Source: Franzmannia qiaohouensis (GTDB taxonomy: Bacteria; Pseudomonadota; Gammaproteobacteria; Pseudomonadales; Halomonadaceae). Taken from it: a DNA stretch of 64,000 nt. The DNA lies in the NCBI RefSeq assembly GCF_031451695.1, contig NZ_JARWAM010000008.1, positions 124,001 through 188,000 of the forward strand. The letters are read 5' to 3'. A program made the position numbers and the translations under genes. The notes beneath the pieces were generated by a model that ran no database searches, was not told the DNA's origin, and worked only from the letters and a program-made list of their open reading frames with translations. Shown piece after piece: positions 25,699 through 34,755 of this stretch. Positions within the stretch are counted from its first letter, which is position 1. Every line of letters starts with the position of its first letter.

Positions 25699-26460
25699 TC
25701 ACGGCCTGAGGCGGTAGCCGGTGCGGAACATCCAGGCGATGACCGCCAGGCACAGCGCCAGGAACACCAGAATCATCGCCACACTGGCCATCAGGCTGAC
25801 GTCGCTGATGCCGTAGAAGCTCCAGCGGAAGCCGCTGACCAGATAGACCACCGGATTGAACAGGGTCAGGGTCTGCCACACCGGCGGCAGCATGTCGATG
25901 GAATAGAAACTACCGCCGAGGAAGGTCAGCGGCGTGATCACCAGCAGCGGCACCAGCTGCAGCTTGTCGAAGCCGTCGGCCCAGATGCCGATGATGAACC
26001 CCAGCAGGCTGAAGGTCACCGCGGTGAGCACCAGGAAGGTCAGCATCCACAGCGGATGGGCGATCTCCAGCGGCACGAACAGCCCGGCCGTGGCCAGGAT
26101 GATCAGCCCCAGCACGATCGACTTGGTGGCCGCGGCTCCGACATAGCCGATGACGATCTCGATATGCGAGATCGGCGCCGACAGCAGCTCGTAGATGCTG
26201 CCCGAGAATTTGGGAAAGAAGATCCCGAACGAGGCATTGGAGACGCTCTGGGTCAGCAGCATCAGCATGATCAGCCCGGGCACGATGAAGGCGCCGTAGC
26301 TGACCCCGTCGATCTCGCTGATGCGCGAGCCGATGGCGGCACCGAACACCACGAAGTAGAGTGAGGTGGAGATCACCGGCGATACGATGCTCTGCAGCAG
26401 GGTGCGACGCGTACGTGCCATCTCCGCAGCGTAGATGGCACGCACCGGATACAGATTCAT
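25699..26460 (-). CDS. ABC-2-type transporter permease (YadH-like)
   Basis: 253 residues with six TM helices and the ABC-2 signature region LTPLTFLGGSFYSIDMLPPVWQ followed by LFNPVVYLVSGFRWSF. This matches the drug/polysaccharide exporter permeases of the YadH/NodJ type. It overlaps the ATPase gene by ATGA, forming a two-gene exporter. The substrate is unknown. Confidence 0.88.
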   Translation of the reverse strand: MNLYPVRAIYAAEMARTRRTLLQSIVSPVISTSLYFVVFGAAIGSRISEIDGVSYGAFIVPGLIMLMLLTQSVSNASFGIFFPKFSGSIYELLSAPISHIEIVIGYVGAAATKSIVLGLIILATAGLFVPLEIAHPLWMLTFLVLTAVTFSLLGFIIGIWADGFDKLQLVPLLVITPLTFLGGSFYSIDMLPPVWQTLTLFNPVVYLVSGFRWSFYGISDVSLMASVAMILVFLALCLAVIAWMFRTGYRLRP

Positions 26461-27443
26461 GGGCGCTCCTTGACCAGGTCGACGAAGATATCCTCCAGCG
26501 AACTCTGGCGGGTGTGCAGGTCCTTGAAGGCAATGCCGGCGGCGTCGAGATCACCCAGCAAGGCGGTGATGCCGCTGCCCTCCTCGGCACCGTCATAGCT
26601 GTAGATCAACTCGCTGCCATCAGCCGCCAGCTGCAGGTCGTAGCCGGTCAGGCTCGCCGGCACGGCGTCCAGCGGCGCCTGCAGGTGCAGGGTAAGCTGC
26701 TTGCTGCCGAGCTTGCGCATCAGCGCCGCCTTCTCCTCCACCAGCACGATGCGGCCACCGTTGATCACGCCGATGCGGTCGGCCATCTCCTCGGCTTCCT
26801 CGATGTAGTGGGTGGTCAGGATGATCGTCACGCCGCTGTCGCGCAGCTGGCGCACCACCTCCCACATCTCGCGGCGCAGCTCGACGTCGACGCCGGCGGT
26901 GGGCTCGTCGAGGAACAGGATACGTGGCTCATGGGACAGCGCCTTGGCGATCAGCACCCGGCGTTTCATGCCGCCCGACAGGGTGATCAAGCGGTTGTCG
27001 CGCTTGTCCCACAGCGTCAGCGACTTGAGCACCCGCTCGATGTGGGCCGGATTGGGCGGCTTGCCGAACAGTCCACGGCTGAAGCTGACCGTGTTCCACA
27101 CCGTTTCGAAGGCCTCGTTGGTGAGCTCCTGGGGGACCAGCCCGATCCGCGACCGCGCCTGGCGGTAGTCGCGCACGCTGTCGAAGCCGTCGACCCGCAC
27201 CTCACCGGCGCTGGGATTGACCAGGCCGCAGACCACGCTGATCAGGGTCGTCTTGCCGGCGCCATTGGGGCCCAGCAGGGCAAAGATCTCACCGCGACGA
27301 ATGCTCAGGTCGACTGCCTTGAGGGCGTGAAAGCCGCCGGCATAGGTCTTCTCGAGGCCGCTGATGCGAATGATCGGCTCGGCGGCGCCCAGCGCATCGG
27401 GCAGCGCCGCCTGGCTCAGATCATTCAAGCTCGATGGAGCCAT
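26457..27443 (-). CDS. ABC transporter ATP-binding protein (YadG-like)
   Basis: 328 residues. Walker A is LLGPNGAGKTTLISV, the Q-loop is GLVPQELTN, the ABC signature is LSGGMKRRVLIAKAL, Walker B is ILFLDEPTAGVDVE and the switch His is in TTHYIEEAEEMADRIG. A C-terminal domain of about 90 residues follows. It pairs with the ABC-2 permease to make an exporter of YadGH type. The ATG at 27443 lies inside the preceding small gene (23-bp overlap) and leaves about 23 non-conserved N-terminal residues, so a later start, for example TTG at 27428, cannot be excluded. Confidence 0.9.
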   Translation of the reverse strand: MAPSSLNDLSQAALPDALGAAEPIIRISGLEKTYAGGFHALKAVDLSIRRGEIFALLGPNGAGKTTLISVVCGLVNPSAGEVRVDGFDSVRDYRQARSRIGLVPQELTNEAFETVWNTVSFSRGLFGKPPNPAHIERVLKSLTLWDKRDNRLITLSGGMKRRVLIAKALSHEPRILFLDEPTAGVDVELRREMWEVVRQLRDSGVTIILTTHYIEEAEEMADRIGVINGGRIVLVEEKAALMRKLGSKQLTLHLQAPLDAVPASLTGYDLQLAADGSELIYSYDGAEEGSGITALLGDLDAAGIAFKDLHTRQSSLEDIFVDLVKERP

Positions 27444-27627
27444 CGAAGGTGACCGTGAGATCGAGGCCCTCGACGTTGAGCGTCATGGTCGCCGGCAGCG
27501 ACTCGCTGCCGCTGATACGCCCCTCGGCGCGGGCCTTGTCGACGGCCTGCTCGATTTCGCGCTGCGAACTCACGCCCACGGTCTTGAGAAACTTGCGCAG
27601 GCTCAGATTGAAGGCTTCTTCATTCAT
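27421..27627 (-). CDS. Small conserved protein, DUF6494-like
   Basis: 68 residues: MNEEAFNLSLRKFLKTVGVS at the N-terminus, then a short helix-strand region ending LDLTVTFDGSIELE. It matches my memory of the DUF6494 family, which occurs in proteobacteria next to an ABC exporter. GGAG is about 5 bp upstream of the ATG. The gene overlaps the ABC ATPase start by 23 bp and likely leads that operon. No function is known. Confidence 0.65.
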   Translation of the reverse strand: MNEEAFNLSLRKFLKTVGVSSQREIEQAVDKARAEGRISGSESLPATMTLNVEGLDLTVTFDGSIELE

Positions 27628-27703
27628 GGCGGTCTCCTTGGCGAAAGCGAATACCCATTAACGTCAAGCCGACGCGATTAAACGTCGCTCGGGACTGATC
27701 CGT

Positions 27704-27784
27704 GGGCAGGCCTGACGTCGGCCTGCCCCCGGCGTCCCTCGCTAAGCACCGCGGCGCTCAACTCGGCGTTTACCGCCGGTAAAC
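27704..27784. other. Two hairpins between ppiC and the ABC-exporter operon
   Basis: A 9-bp perfect stem GGGCAGGCC/GGCCTGCCC (27704-27712 with 27720-27728) and a 7-bp palindrome GTTTACC/GGTAAAC (27768-27774 with 27778-27784). Neither carries a T-run. They lie just after the ppiC stop (27792, minus strand) and probably separate ppiC from the gene at 27627. Nothing else was recognised in this 164-bp gap. Confidence 0.45.
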
Positions 27785-27791
27785 AACAGCG

Positions 27792-28070
27792 TTAGCTGCG
27801 CTCGGTGACTTCCAGCAGATGATAGCCGAACTGGGTCTTGACCGGCCCCTGGACCTGATTCAGCTCGGCGCTGAACACCACCTTGTCGAACTCGGGCACC
27901 ATCTGTCCCGGGCCGAAGCTGCCCAGATCTCCGCCCTGGCGCCCCGAGGGGCAGGACGAATGGGCCTTGGCGACCTCGGCAAAGTCCTTGCCGGCTTCGA
28001 TTTCCTGCTTGAGGGCGAGACACTTATCTTCACTGTCGACCAGAATGTGACGTGCGCTGGCGCGGGCCAT
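27792..28070 (-). CDS. ppiC: Parvulin-type peptidyl-prolyl cis-trans isomerase
   Basis: 92 residues, a single cytoplasmic parvulin domain like E. coli PpiC. Key blocks are ARHILVDSEDKCLALKQEI, DFAEVAKAHSSCPSGRQGGDLGSF, GQMVPEFDKVVFS and the C-terminal TQFGYHLLEV. It includes the catalytic His pair and the Cys of the SSCPS loop. The start at 28070 is 19 bp downstream of the serine hydrolase stop on the same strand, so it may be co-transcribed with that gene. Confidence 0.93.
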   Translation of the reverse strand: MARASARHILVDSEDKCLALKQEIEAGKDFAEVAKAHSSCPSGRQGGDLGSFGPGQMVPEFDKVVFSAELNQVQGPVKTQFGYHLLEVTERS

Positions 28071-28088
28071 GGATACTTCTCCTGAACA

Positions 28089-29207
28089 TCAGTCTAGGGT
28101 TGGGACTGGCAAGCTTAGCACGCCGCTGGCCTCGATGGCCGCCCCCACCTCGGACAGCAGCCGCTCGTGAGGAACGACATCCACAGGCCCGCGGGTGCAG
28201 GCCACCACCGCTACCTGGCGCTGGCTGCCGCGCTGGGCAATGCCGGCATCGCAGGTGCGGCGATGCTGGGTGCCGGTCTTGTGGGCGAAGAGCACATCGT
28301 CGCCGAATCCGGCCTTGAGCCGCGCTTCGCCGGAGCGAGTACGCCGCATGACCGCCAGCAGCGACTCGCGGCTGGTGGCGCTCAACCCGGCCTGCTCGGG
28401 AGTACCGCGGGCCAGGGTCGCCAGCAGGTCGCCGAACGCCACCAAGGTGCCGCCATTCAGCGCGCTATCCTGATAGGCATCGAACGCGGCATCGTAGCCC
28501 ACCACGGCCAGCTCGCCTGGCGCCACGCCGAGGCGCTCGGCAAAGGCGGCCACGCGGGTGTCGAGATCGTCGTTATGGCGCAGCGCGATATAGTCCATGC
28601 CACCCAGTTCGCGGGCGCCGGGATGCAGTTCGCCGAACAGTGCGCGGCGCACCTCGAGCAGGCTAGTGATCTCGCCCAGCTGGTCGGGGTCACCGCCGGC
28701 CGCGGCGACCATCTCCCGGGCACGGCGATTGCTCGCGGCAAGGCCGACCCGACGGATCAGCATGTCGCTGGCGGTGTTGTCGCTGACGGTGAGCATCTCA
28801 TCGAGCAGAAAGCGCAGCGTCAGCCGGCTACCCGGTTCCTGCCAGTTGGTCTGGCCGGCGCCGTCGACATAGTCGCTGCGGGTCAGGGTCATGTGCTCCT
28901 CGAGGCCCAATGCCCCCTCGTCGCGGCGCGCAAAGAGCTCCACCGCCACCGGCACCTTGATCAGCGATGCCAGGTACCAGTGCTGCTCACCCCGCCACGA
29001 CAGCGCCTCGCCGCTGTGCAGGTCCTGGACATAGACGCCGAGTTGGCCAGGGAAGTCACCTTCCAGCTCGGCCAGGCGCGCCTCCAGCGGCGCCTGCCAG
29101 GCACTGCGCTTGTCGACCTGGTAGTACCAGTCAGCGTGCATGCCTGCAGCGTGGAGAGCGCTGCTGGCCAGCAGCAGCACCAGGCAGCAGATCGCGCGAT
29201 GTATCAT
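28089..29207 (-). CDS. Exported serine hydrolase of class A beta-lactamase fold
   Basis: 372 residues with an N-terminal signal (MIHRAICCLVLLLASSALHA). It has the penicillin-interacting motifs S-x-x-K in YLASLIKVPVAVELF, S-D-N in LTVSDNTASDMLI and K-T-G in FAHKTGTQHRRTCDAG. In the omega-loop position I do not see the E-x-x-L-N motif with the deacylating Glu of true class A lactamases (the segment reads ELHPGARELGGMDY), so it may be a cell-wall peptidase or a slow penicillin-binding hydrolase rather than a resistance enzyme. It is coupled by ATGA to the upstream membrane acyltransferase-like gene. Confidence 0.75.
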   Translation of the reverse strand: MIHRAICCLVLLLASSALHAAGMHADWYYQVDKRSAWQAPLEARLAELEGDFPGQLGVYVQDLHSGEALSWRGEQHWYLASLIKVPVAVELFARRDEGALGLEEHMTLTRSDYVDGAGQTNWQEPGSRLTLRFLLDEMLTVSDNTASDMLIRRVGLAASNRRAREMVAAAGGDPDQLGEITSLLEVRRALFGELHPGARELGGMDYIALRHNDDLDTRVAAFAERLGVAPGELAVVGYDAAFDAYQDSALNGGTLVAFGDLLATLARGTPEQAGLSATSRESLLAVMRRTRSGEARLKAGFGDDVLFAHKTGTQHRRTCDAGIAQRGSQRQVAVVACTRGPVDVVPHERLLSEVGAAIEASGVLSLPVPTLD

Positions 29208-30334
29208 TTGTTGGCTCCTATCCAGCGCGTCAGGGCGATCCAGCCGGCGGCCCCCAGCACCAGCGCCACGCCAATACCCAGTACCTGGGGATAGCTGTAG
29301 ACCTGCCAGCTGTCGAGCAGGAAGCGCAGCACCAGGAAGATCGCCACGATATGGAAGATGAACGCCTTGAGCGCGTCCGAGCCGACCAGGGTGATCGGTA
29401 GCAGCACTCGCGACAAGCGCTCTCCGCCGGCCAGCGCCGCCGCCAGAATCACCAGCGCCCCACCCACGCTGAACAGCATGAAGGCCAGCCCCGGGGGATG
29501 CTTGCCAACGTTGCGCGCCACCGCCATCAGCGCAGCGTGAACCTCGCCACCGATGGCTGCGAGCACAAAGAACGCCGCCAGCATGGCGCTCCCCAGGCCC
29601 AGCAGGGTAATCACCAGCCGCCGCCGCCAGGCGGGGGTGAAATAGCAGCGTAGCAGCGCCTCGCCGATCAGCAGGCCGGCCATGATCAGCGGCGCCCGCG
29701 ACAGCTGTCCCCAGGCGTAATGATCCTCATGGTCGACCAGCAGCGCCTTGAGGATGTCATTGCCGCCGAAGTCCACTCCCTGCAGCCAGGCGGCCAGCGC
29801 AGTGACCAGCACCATCGCCGCCAGGCGACTCCACAGCGGGGCACGCGCCCACAGCGGCAGGGCCAGCGGCACCCATATCAGGGCGATGGCATAGAAGCCG
29901 AGGATCTCGACCCAGATCGCGAAGTTGTTCCATAGCAGGGTGGCGAGAATATCTTCCGGGGCATATAGCGGCAGCATCTCGACGACGGTCAGCGCCTTGT
30001 ACCAGAACAGTACCTCCAGGCCGCGCAGCCACAGCTTGAGGCGTCGCCGCGTCCAGCCGGCGCCGCGCGCATGGGGCAGAAAAGCCACGGCGAGCGCGAT
30101 GCCGAACACCAGGATAAACAGCGACGACGAGAACTTGGTAAGCAAGTGCACCGGCACCATGCCCCACTCCGGCACCAGGCGCAGGCCCAGCAGCCCACTT
30201 ACCGCATGGCTGACGATCATCAGCGCGATTGCCACCCCACGGGCCAGGTCGATGGCCGCGATACGCCCCTCGGCGCGCGGTAGGTGCGGCGCATCCCGCA
30301 GATGGCGCCACGACTCGGCCGTGGTGTGGTTCAT
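29204..30334 (-). CDS. Multi-pass acyltransferase-like membrane protein (DUF1624 / HGSNAT-like)
   Basis: 376 residues with about ten TM helices. The opening RIAAIDLARGVAIALMIVSHAV has the R-x-x-x-I-D-x-x-R-G pattern shared by the HGSNAT/YeiB/acyltransferase-3 clan, with a possible catalytic His in VSHAV. The C-terminus (VGSDALKAFIFHIVAIFLVLRF) also fits. The start at 30334 has AGGGA 9 bp upstream, whereas the upstream in-frame codon has none. Coupling to the serine hydrolase suggests a cell-envelope modification role, which is an inference. It is divergent from the penicillin-binding protein gene. Confidence 0.68.
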   Translation of the reverse strand: MNHTTAESWRHLRDAPHLPRAEGRIAAIDLARGVAIALMIVSHAVSGLLGLRLVPEWGMVPVHLLTKFSSSLFILVFGIALAVAFLPHARGAGWTRRRLKLWLRGLEVLFWYKALTVVEMLPLYAPEDILATLLWNNFAIWVEILGFYAIALIWVPLALPLWARAPLWSRLAAMVLVTALAAWLQGVDFGGNDILKALLVDHEDHYAWGQLSRAPLIMAGLLIGEALLRCYFTPAWRRRLVITLLGLGSAMLAAFFVLAAIGGEVHAALMAVARNVGKHPPGLAFMLFSVGGALVILAAALAGGERLSRVLLPITLVGSDALKAFIFHIVAIFLVLRFLLDSWQVYSYPQVLGIGVALVLGAAGWIALTRWIGANK

Positions 30335-30472
30335 AGCACTCGTCCCTGTGTCGACCATGAGAAAGAATAAATAAAGCCATCCACTTTCCTGCAGTGCAGG
30401 CTAAGCTACAAAGTAAGGCGAAGCTTATGCCGAAAACAACTCGTCGGGGCACCTTGGCGCTGGGGGTGGCAC

Positions 30473-33400
30473 ATGAGCGCAACCGTCTCGTCTGACGCAG
30501 GACATCCGCAAGCGGCTGAGGATGAGCTCGTGCCGCTGCCAGTGCCGGCCAAACGCCGCCACTGGTTACGCAATACCCTGCTGATCGCGCTGGCGCTGGT
30601 CTCGGTCAGCCTGGCCACGCTGCTGGTCGCCGAAGCGCGCACCTCGCATTTCCAGGCCCAGGAGCTGTCGCGCTACGCCGGCACCCTCACCTATACCCTG
30701 TCGCCGGGCCCCAGCGAGCGCATCGTCTTTCCCCAGTACGGCCCCTTCGATATCCGCCTGGGCTACACCCGCCTGCCGCAGTTCGAGGCGCGGCTGCGTG
30801 CCAGCGACTTCGTGGTCGAGCGCCAGGCGCGCTTTTCACCCGCGCTGCTCGAGTACACCCAGCGCGGTTTCTTCCCCCCCTACCCCGAAAAGACCCGCGC
30901 CGGCCTGACCCTGGAGGAGTGTCGCGGCGAAACCCTGTATGCATTTCGTCACCCGCAGCGCCACTACCCGCATTTTGATGCCGTCCCGCCGCTGGTGCTG
31001 CAGGTGTTGCTGTTCATCGAGAATCGCGAACTGCTCGACGCCCGCTCGCCCTACGCCAACCCGGCCGTGGACTGGCCACGCTTCGCCAAGGCGGCCATGT
31101 CGCAGGTGGGGCGCGCCCTGGATGTCTCGGGCCAGTCGTCCGGCGGCAGCACCCTGGCGACCCAGGTCGAGAAGTATCGCCACTCTCCCCAGGGCCTGAC
31201 CGGCTCGGCCCGCGAGAAGCTGCGCCAGATGATTTCCGCCAGCGTCCGCGGTTACCGCCAGGGGCCGCAGACCCTCGCCGCCCGCCAGGACGTGGCGCTG
31301 GACTACCTCAACAGCGTGCCGCTGTCGGCGGCGCCTGGCTACGGCGAGGTCCACGGTATCGGCGACGGCCTCTGGGTATGGTTCGACGCCGACTTCGACG
31401 CCCTCAACCAGCTGCTGGTGCCCAGCTTCAACGGCCCGACCAACCTGCAGCAGCAGGGCCTTGCGCTGCGCCAGGTAGTGGCGCTGATGATCGCCCAGCG
31501 GCGCCCTTCCTGGTATCTGACCACCGGGCGCCAGAGCCTCGAACGGCTCACCGACAGCTACTTGCGCATCCTCGCCGAGGCCGAGGTGGTCGATCCCCTG
31601 CTGCGCGACGCGGCGCTGGCCCAGCGGCTCAGCTTCCGCGACTTCGCCCGCGACCCACTGCGCCTGCAGGTCCCGCAGGACAAGGGCCTGCAGGTCGCCC
31701 GCAGTCGCCTCGGCAGCCTGCTCGGCACCTCCTTCTACGACCTCGACCGCCTCGACCTGGCGGCCCGCACCACCCTCCACGGCGACCTGCAGCGCCAGGT
31801 CAGCGACTACCTCTATCGCCTTGCCGATCCTGACTTCGCCGGCGAGATCGGGCTGTTCGGCGAGCGCCTGCTGACGCCGGAGATGACCGCCGAGGTCAAC
31901 TACAGCTTTACGCTCTTCGAGCGCGGCGAAGACGGCTATCGGGTGCGCATCCAGACCGACAACACCGGCCAGCCCTTCGACATCAACGAAGGCAGCAAGC
32001 TGGAGCTGGGCTCCACCGCCAAGCTGCGCGTGCTCGCCACCTACCTGGAAGTGATCGCCGAGCTGCATCAGCGCCACGCCGGCAAGAGCGGCGACGCACT
32101 GCGCGCTATCGAGCTGGACCGCCAGGATGCGCTGAGCCGCTGGGTCATCGACCAGCTGATCGCCAGCCCCGACCTCGACCTGCGCACCCTGCTGGACGAC
32201 GCCATGCAGCGTCGCTATTCGGCCAGCCCCCATGAGGCCTTCTTCACCGGCGGCGGGCGGCACACCTTCAGCAACTTCCGGCGCGAGGACAACGGCCGCA
32301 ACCCGACCCTCAGCGAGTCGATGCGCGAATCCCTCAACCTGCCCTTCGTGCGCCTGCTGCGCGACCTGGTGCGCTACAGCATTCACCAGAACGAGCGTCG
32401 CAGCCAGCTGCTCGAGGACGATCAGGACCCGCGCCGACAGGACTACCTGCAGCGCTTCGCCGACCGCGAAGGCCGGGTCTTCCTGCAGCGCTTCTGGAAC
32501 AAGTATCGCGGCAAGGAGAGCGACGCGCGGCTGGCACTGTTCCTCGACGGCCTGCGCACCACTCCGCCACGCCTGGCGGCGGTGCATCGCTACCTGTTCC
32601 CGGAGGCCGACGAGGCCAGCTTTGCCGCCTTCATCCGCGAGCGGTTGCCCGACGAAGCGCTTAGCGAGCAGCGCATCGCCTCCCTCTACCGCAGCTATGC
32701 GCCGGGCAACCATGACCTCTCCGATCAGGGCTATATCGCCCGGGTGCATCCGCTGGAGCTGTGGCTGCTCGGCTATCTGCTCGACCACCCCGAGGCGACG
32801 TTCGGCGAGGCGGCCCACGCCAGCCGCAGCGAGCGCCAGGAGGTCTACGGCTGGCTGTTCAAGACCCGCCACCGCAACGCCCGCGACGTGCGCATCCGCA
32901 CCATGCTCGAAGTCGAGGCATTTCTCGATATCCACCAGCGCTGGGCGCGGCTCGGCTATCCGTTCGACCACCTCGTGCCATCGCTGGCCACCGCCGTGGG
33001 CAGCTCCGGCGACCGGCCGGCGGCACTGGCCGAGCTGATGGGGATCATTCTCAACGACGGCGTGCGCATGCCGACGCTGCGCATCGACGACCTGCACTTT
33101 GCCGCCAACACGCCCTACGAGACGCGCCTGGTGCCTGCCGGCACCCGCGGCCAGCGGGTCATGGAACCGGAAGTGGCCGCGGTGTTGCGTGAAAGCCTCG
33201 CCGAGGTGGTCGAGGGCGGCACCGCACGCCGCCTGCAGGGCAGCTTCAGCCTCGACGAGGAAATGCCGCTGGTGATGGGCGGCAAGACCGGTACCGGCAA
33301 CAACCGCTTCGAGACCGTGGGGCGTGGCGGACAGGTGCTCAGCTCCCAGGCGCGCAACCGCACCGCCACCTTCGTGTTCTACCTGGGCGACGACCACTTC

Positions 33401-33601
33401 GGCACCCTGACCGCCTTCGTCCCGGGCAGCGATGCCGACAACTTCCGCTTCACCTCGGCACTACCGGTGCAGGTACTCAAGGGCATGCAGGAGATCCTGC
33501 GCCCGCTGCTGGCCGGTGAAGGGGACGGCTGCCTGCCGGGCAGCAGCCAGGAACTGCTGGTGGCCGAGCAGCGACGAGTGCCGCCCGCGGCGAGCGAGTA
33601 G
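30473..33601 (+). CDS. Large bifunctional penicillin-binding protein (GT51 plus transpeptidase), divergent
   Basis: 1042 residues, single N-terminal TM (about 32-52). Glycosyltransferase region (about 170-330): FIENRELLDARSPY with the catalytic Glu but Asn where E-D-x-x-F has Asp; GGSTLATQVEKY for G-G-S-T-x-x-Q-Q; AREKLRQMISA where the second conserved Glu (R-K-x-x-E) appears as Gln; and DYLNSVPLS. Transpeptidase motifs are S-T-A-K in KLELGSTAKLRVL, S-L-N in MRESLNLPFVRL and KTG in MGGKTGTGNNRF. A long insertion separates the second and third motifs. It resembles PBP1-class enzymes by architecture but not closely. GGGGGTGG precedes the ATG. It is divergent from the acyltransferase-like gene. 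Confidence 0.8.
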   Translation: MSATVSSDAGHPQAAEDELVPLPVPAKRRHWLRNTLLIALALVSVSLATLLVAEARTSHFQAQELSRYAGTLTYTLSPGPSERIVFPQYGPFDIRLGYTRLPQFEARLRASDFVVERQARFSPALLEYTQRGFFPPYPEKTRAGLTLEECRGETLYAFRHPQRHYPHFDAVPPLVLQVLLFIENRELLDARSPYANPAVDWPRFAKAAMSQVGRALDVSGQSSGGSTLATQVEKYRHSPQGLTGSAREKLRQMISASVRGYRQGPQTLAARQDVALDYLNSVPLSAAPGYGEVHGIGDGLWVWFDADFDALNQLLVPSFNGPTNLQQQGLALRQVVALMIAQRRPSWYLTTGRQSLERLTDSYLRILAEAEVVDPLLRDAALAQRLSFRDFARDPLRLQVPQDKGLQVARSRLGSLLGTSFYDLDRLDLAARTTLHGDLQRQVSDYLYRLADPDFAGEIGLFGERLLTPEMTAEVNYSFTLFERGEDGYRVRIQTDNTGQPFDINEGSKLELGSTAKLRVLATYLEVIAELHQRHAGKSGDALRAIELDRQDALSRWVIDQLIASPDLDLRTLLDDAMQRRYSASPHEAFFTGGGRHTFSNFRREDNGRNPTLSESMRESLNLPFVRLLRDLVRYSIHQNERRSQLLEDDQDPRRQDYLQRFADREGRVFLQRFWNKYRGKESDARLALFLDGLRTTPPRLAAVHRYLFPEADEASFAAFIRERLPDEALSEQRIASLYRSYAPGNHDLSDQGYIARVHPLELWLLGYLLDHPEATFGEAAHASRSERQEVYGWLFKTRHRNARDVRIRTMLEVEAFLDIHQRWARLGYPFDHLVPSLATAVGSSGDRPAALAELMGIILNDGVRMPTLRIDDLHFAANTPYETRLVPAGTRGQRVMEPEVAAVLRESLAEVVEGGTARRLQGSFSLDEEMPLVMGGKTGTGNNRFETVGRGGQVLSSQARNRTATFVFYLGDDHFGTLTAFVPGSDADNFRFTSALPVQVLKGMQEILRPLLAGEGDGCLPGSSQELLVAEQRRVPPAASE

Positions 33602-33610
33602 CCTCTGGCG

Positions 33611-33973
33611 CTACTCGCCCAGCGTCTCGAGGCGCGTCACCGTCAAGCGGCGGCCGCCGCGCTCACCGAGGCGAAAGGTGCCGCTCACGCGTACCTGCTC
33701 TCCGAGGTGCTCGGCGACGGCATCATGGGGAAACAGCTCGACGCGATTGAGGTCCTGATCCTCGACCCAGTAGTGCAGCGGATCCTCGAAGCGCCGCACC
33801 ACGCCTTGCGTCACCACGCGCTCACCGTCATAGGCACTGCCCTCACCGGCCAGCACGTAGAGCGGTACTTCCCGACTGCCCTCGCCGCCACAGCCGCTAA
33901 CGGCGAGTGTCATCCCTAGCGCCAAGGCCAGCGCCATGAACGATCGCCGGGCCCCACCACTGATACTCGCCAT
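33611..33973 (-). CDS. Small lipoprotein, OB-fold-like
   Basis: 120 residues with a signal and lipobox AVSGC (FMALALALGMTLAVSGC). The mature part is beta-rich (VPLYVLAGEGSAYDGERVVT, YWVEDQDLNRVELF, VRVSGTFRLGERGGRRLTV), similar to bacterial OB-fold or NirD-like stress lipoproteins, though no family is certain. The ATG at 33973 shares its A with the stop of the VOC-family gene (TGATG). Its stop is 9 bp from the penicillin-binding protein stop (convergent). Confidence 0.7.
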   Translation of the reverse strand: MASISGGARRSFMALALALGMTLAVSGCGGEGSREVPLYVLAGEGSAYDGERVVTQGVVRRFEDPLHYWVEDQDLNRVELFPHDAVAEHLGEQVRVSGTFRLGERGGRRLTVTRLETLGE

Positions 33974-34650
33974 CACACAGCTGCCGGCCGCTGCGGGACA
34001 CGACTGCTCAGCACCCGGCGACCCAGCGGCGTCTCGAGCTCGGCCTCGAGCCAGGCATCCTCGCTGTCAGCGAGCGGCTCGACCCGGGCCAGCTCGGCGG
34101 CACCCAGACGCTGCAGGCAGGCTGCCAGCCAGTCGGCGCGCGGGTGATACAGCGTCAAGCGCGTCAAGCGACAGCCCAGATCCTGCATGCGCTCGGCGGG
34201 ATGGGTATCGCAGTGCCACTGCAGCACCGCCGGCAGCAGGCCGCCGGCGGCCAGGCTTCCATCGGCGGCAACGGTGATATCCCAGTTCAGCGCGCCGCGG
34301 CTCATCGGCTCGATGCGCCCTAGCGGCACCTCGCCCAGCGCCAGCGCCTCGAGCTGGGGCGTGTTCACCGCCCAGGTCAACAGGCGCGGCGACGCCGCCA
34401 GGCTCGCGCGCACATGGGGGTCATCGAGGCCGAACCAGCGCGGCCGCGAGGGTGGCGCGGCGTCAGGGTCGATGGCGATCACCTCGACGAAACTGTTCGC
34501 CGAGAGCCGCATCAGGTGGTTGTGCGTGCCCATGCGCGGATGCTCGCCGCCCTTGGGCAGCCGTACGCCAAGCTGGCGCTCGAGGTAGTCGACGCCAGCG
34601 CTCACGTTTGCGGCGGCTACCACCAGGTGGTCGAATCGCGTCGTGGACAT
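33973..34650 (-). CDS. VOC / glyoxalase-like-domain protein
   Basis: 225 residues. An N-terminal glyoxalase-like motif (TRFDHLVVAAANVSAGVDYL, then GTHNHLMRLSANSFVEVIAI) and a central HCDTHPAER segment fit the PF13468 glyoxalase-like domain of VOC superfamily proteins. Metal ligands are likely His and Glu in these blocks. The reaction is unknown. The start at 34650 has CGGAG about 9 bp upstream; a GTG further upstream is less likely. It is coupled to the small lipoprotein gene. Confidence 0.75.
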   Translation of the reverse strand: MSTTRFDHLVVAAANVSAGVDYLERQLGVRLPKGGEHPRMGTHNHLMRLSANSFVEVIAIDPDAAPPSRPRWFGLDDPHVRASLAASPRLLTWAVNTPQLEALALGEVPLGRIEPMSRGALNWDITVAADGSLAAGGLLPAVLQWHCDTHPAERMQDLGCRLTRLTLYHPRADWLAACLQRLGAAELARVEPLADSEDAWLEAELETPLGRRVLSSRVPQRPAAV

Positions 34651-34697
34651 AGGCGTTGCTCCGGTAAGGGTCGAGGAAATCACAGCATACTAAACGC

Positions 34698-34732
34698 AGC
34701 GACCCCGGTGTGACGATCACACCGGGGTCGCT
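34698..34732 (-). terminator. Terminator of the small lipoprotein gene at 34756
   Basis: A 16-bp perfect stem (34698-34713 with 34717-34732) closed by a 3-nt loop. On the minus strand it is followed by GCGTTTAGT, a weak T-run. It is 23 bp after the stop of the minus-strand lipoprotein and 47 bp before the VOC gene on the same strand. Confidence 0.72.
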
Positions 34733-34755
34733 GATATCGGGCCCAGCCGAGGGAA

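Noticed and set aside
28089..29207. True class A beta-lactamase (resistance gene)
   Set aside because: SxxK, SDN and KTG are present but the omega-loop Glu motif is not recognised, and the gene is embedded in an envelope operon.
30836..33397. 853-codon minus-strand open frame opposite the penicillin-binding protein gene
   Set aside because: Antisense shadow of a GC-rich gene; composition (Gly, Ala, Gln, His, Val rich) has no domain logic, while the plus strand has all PBP motifs.
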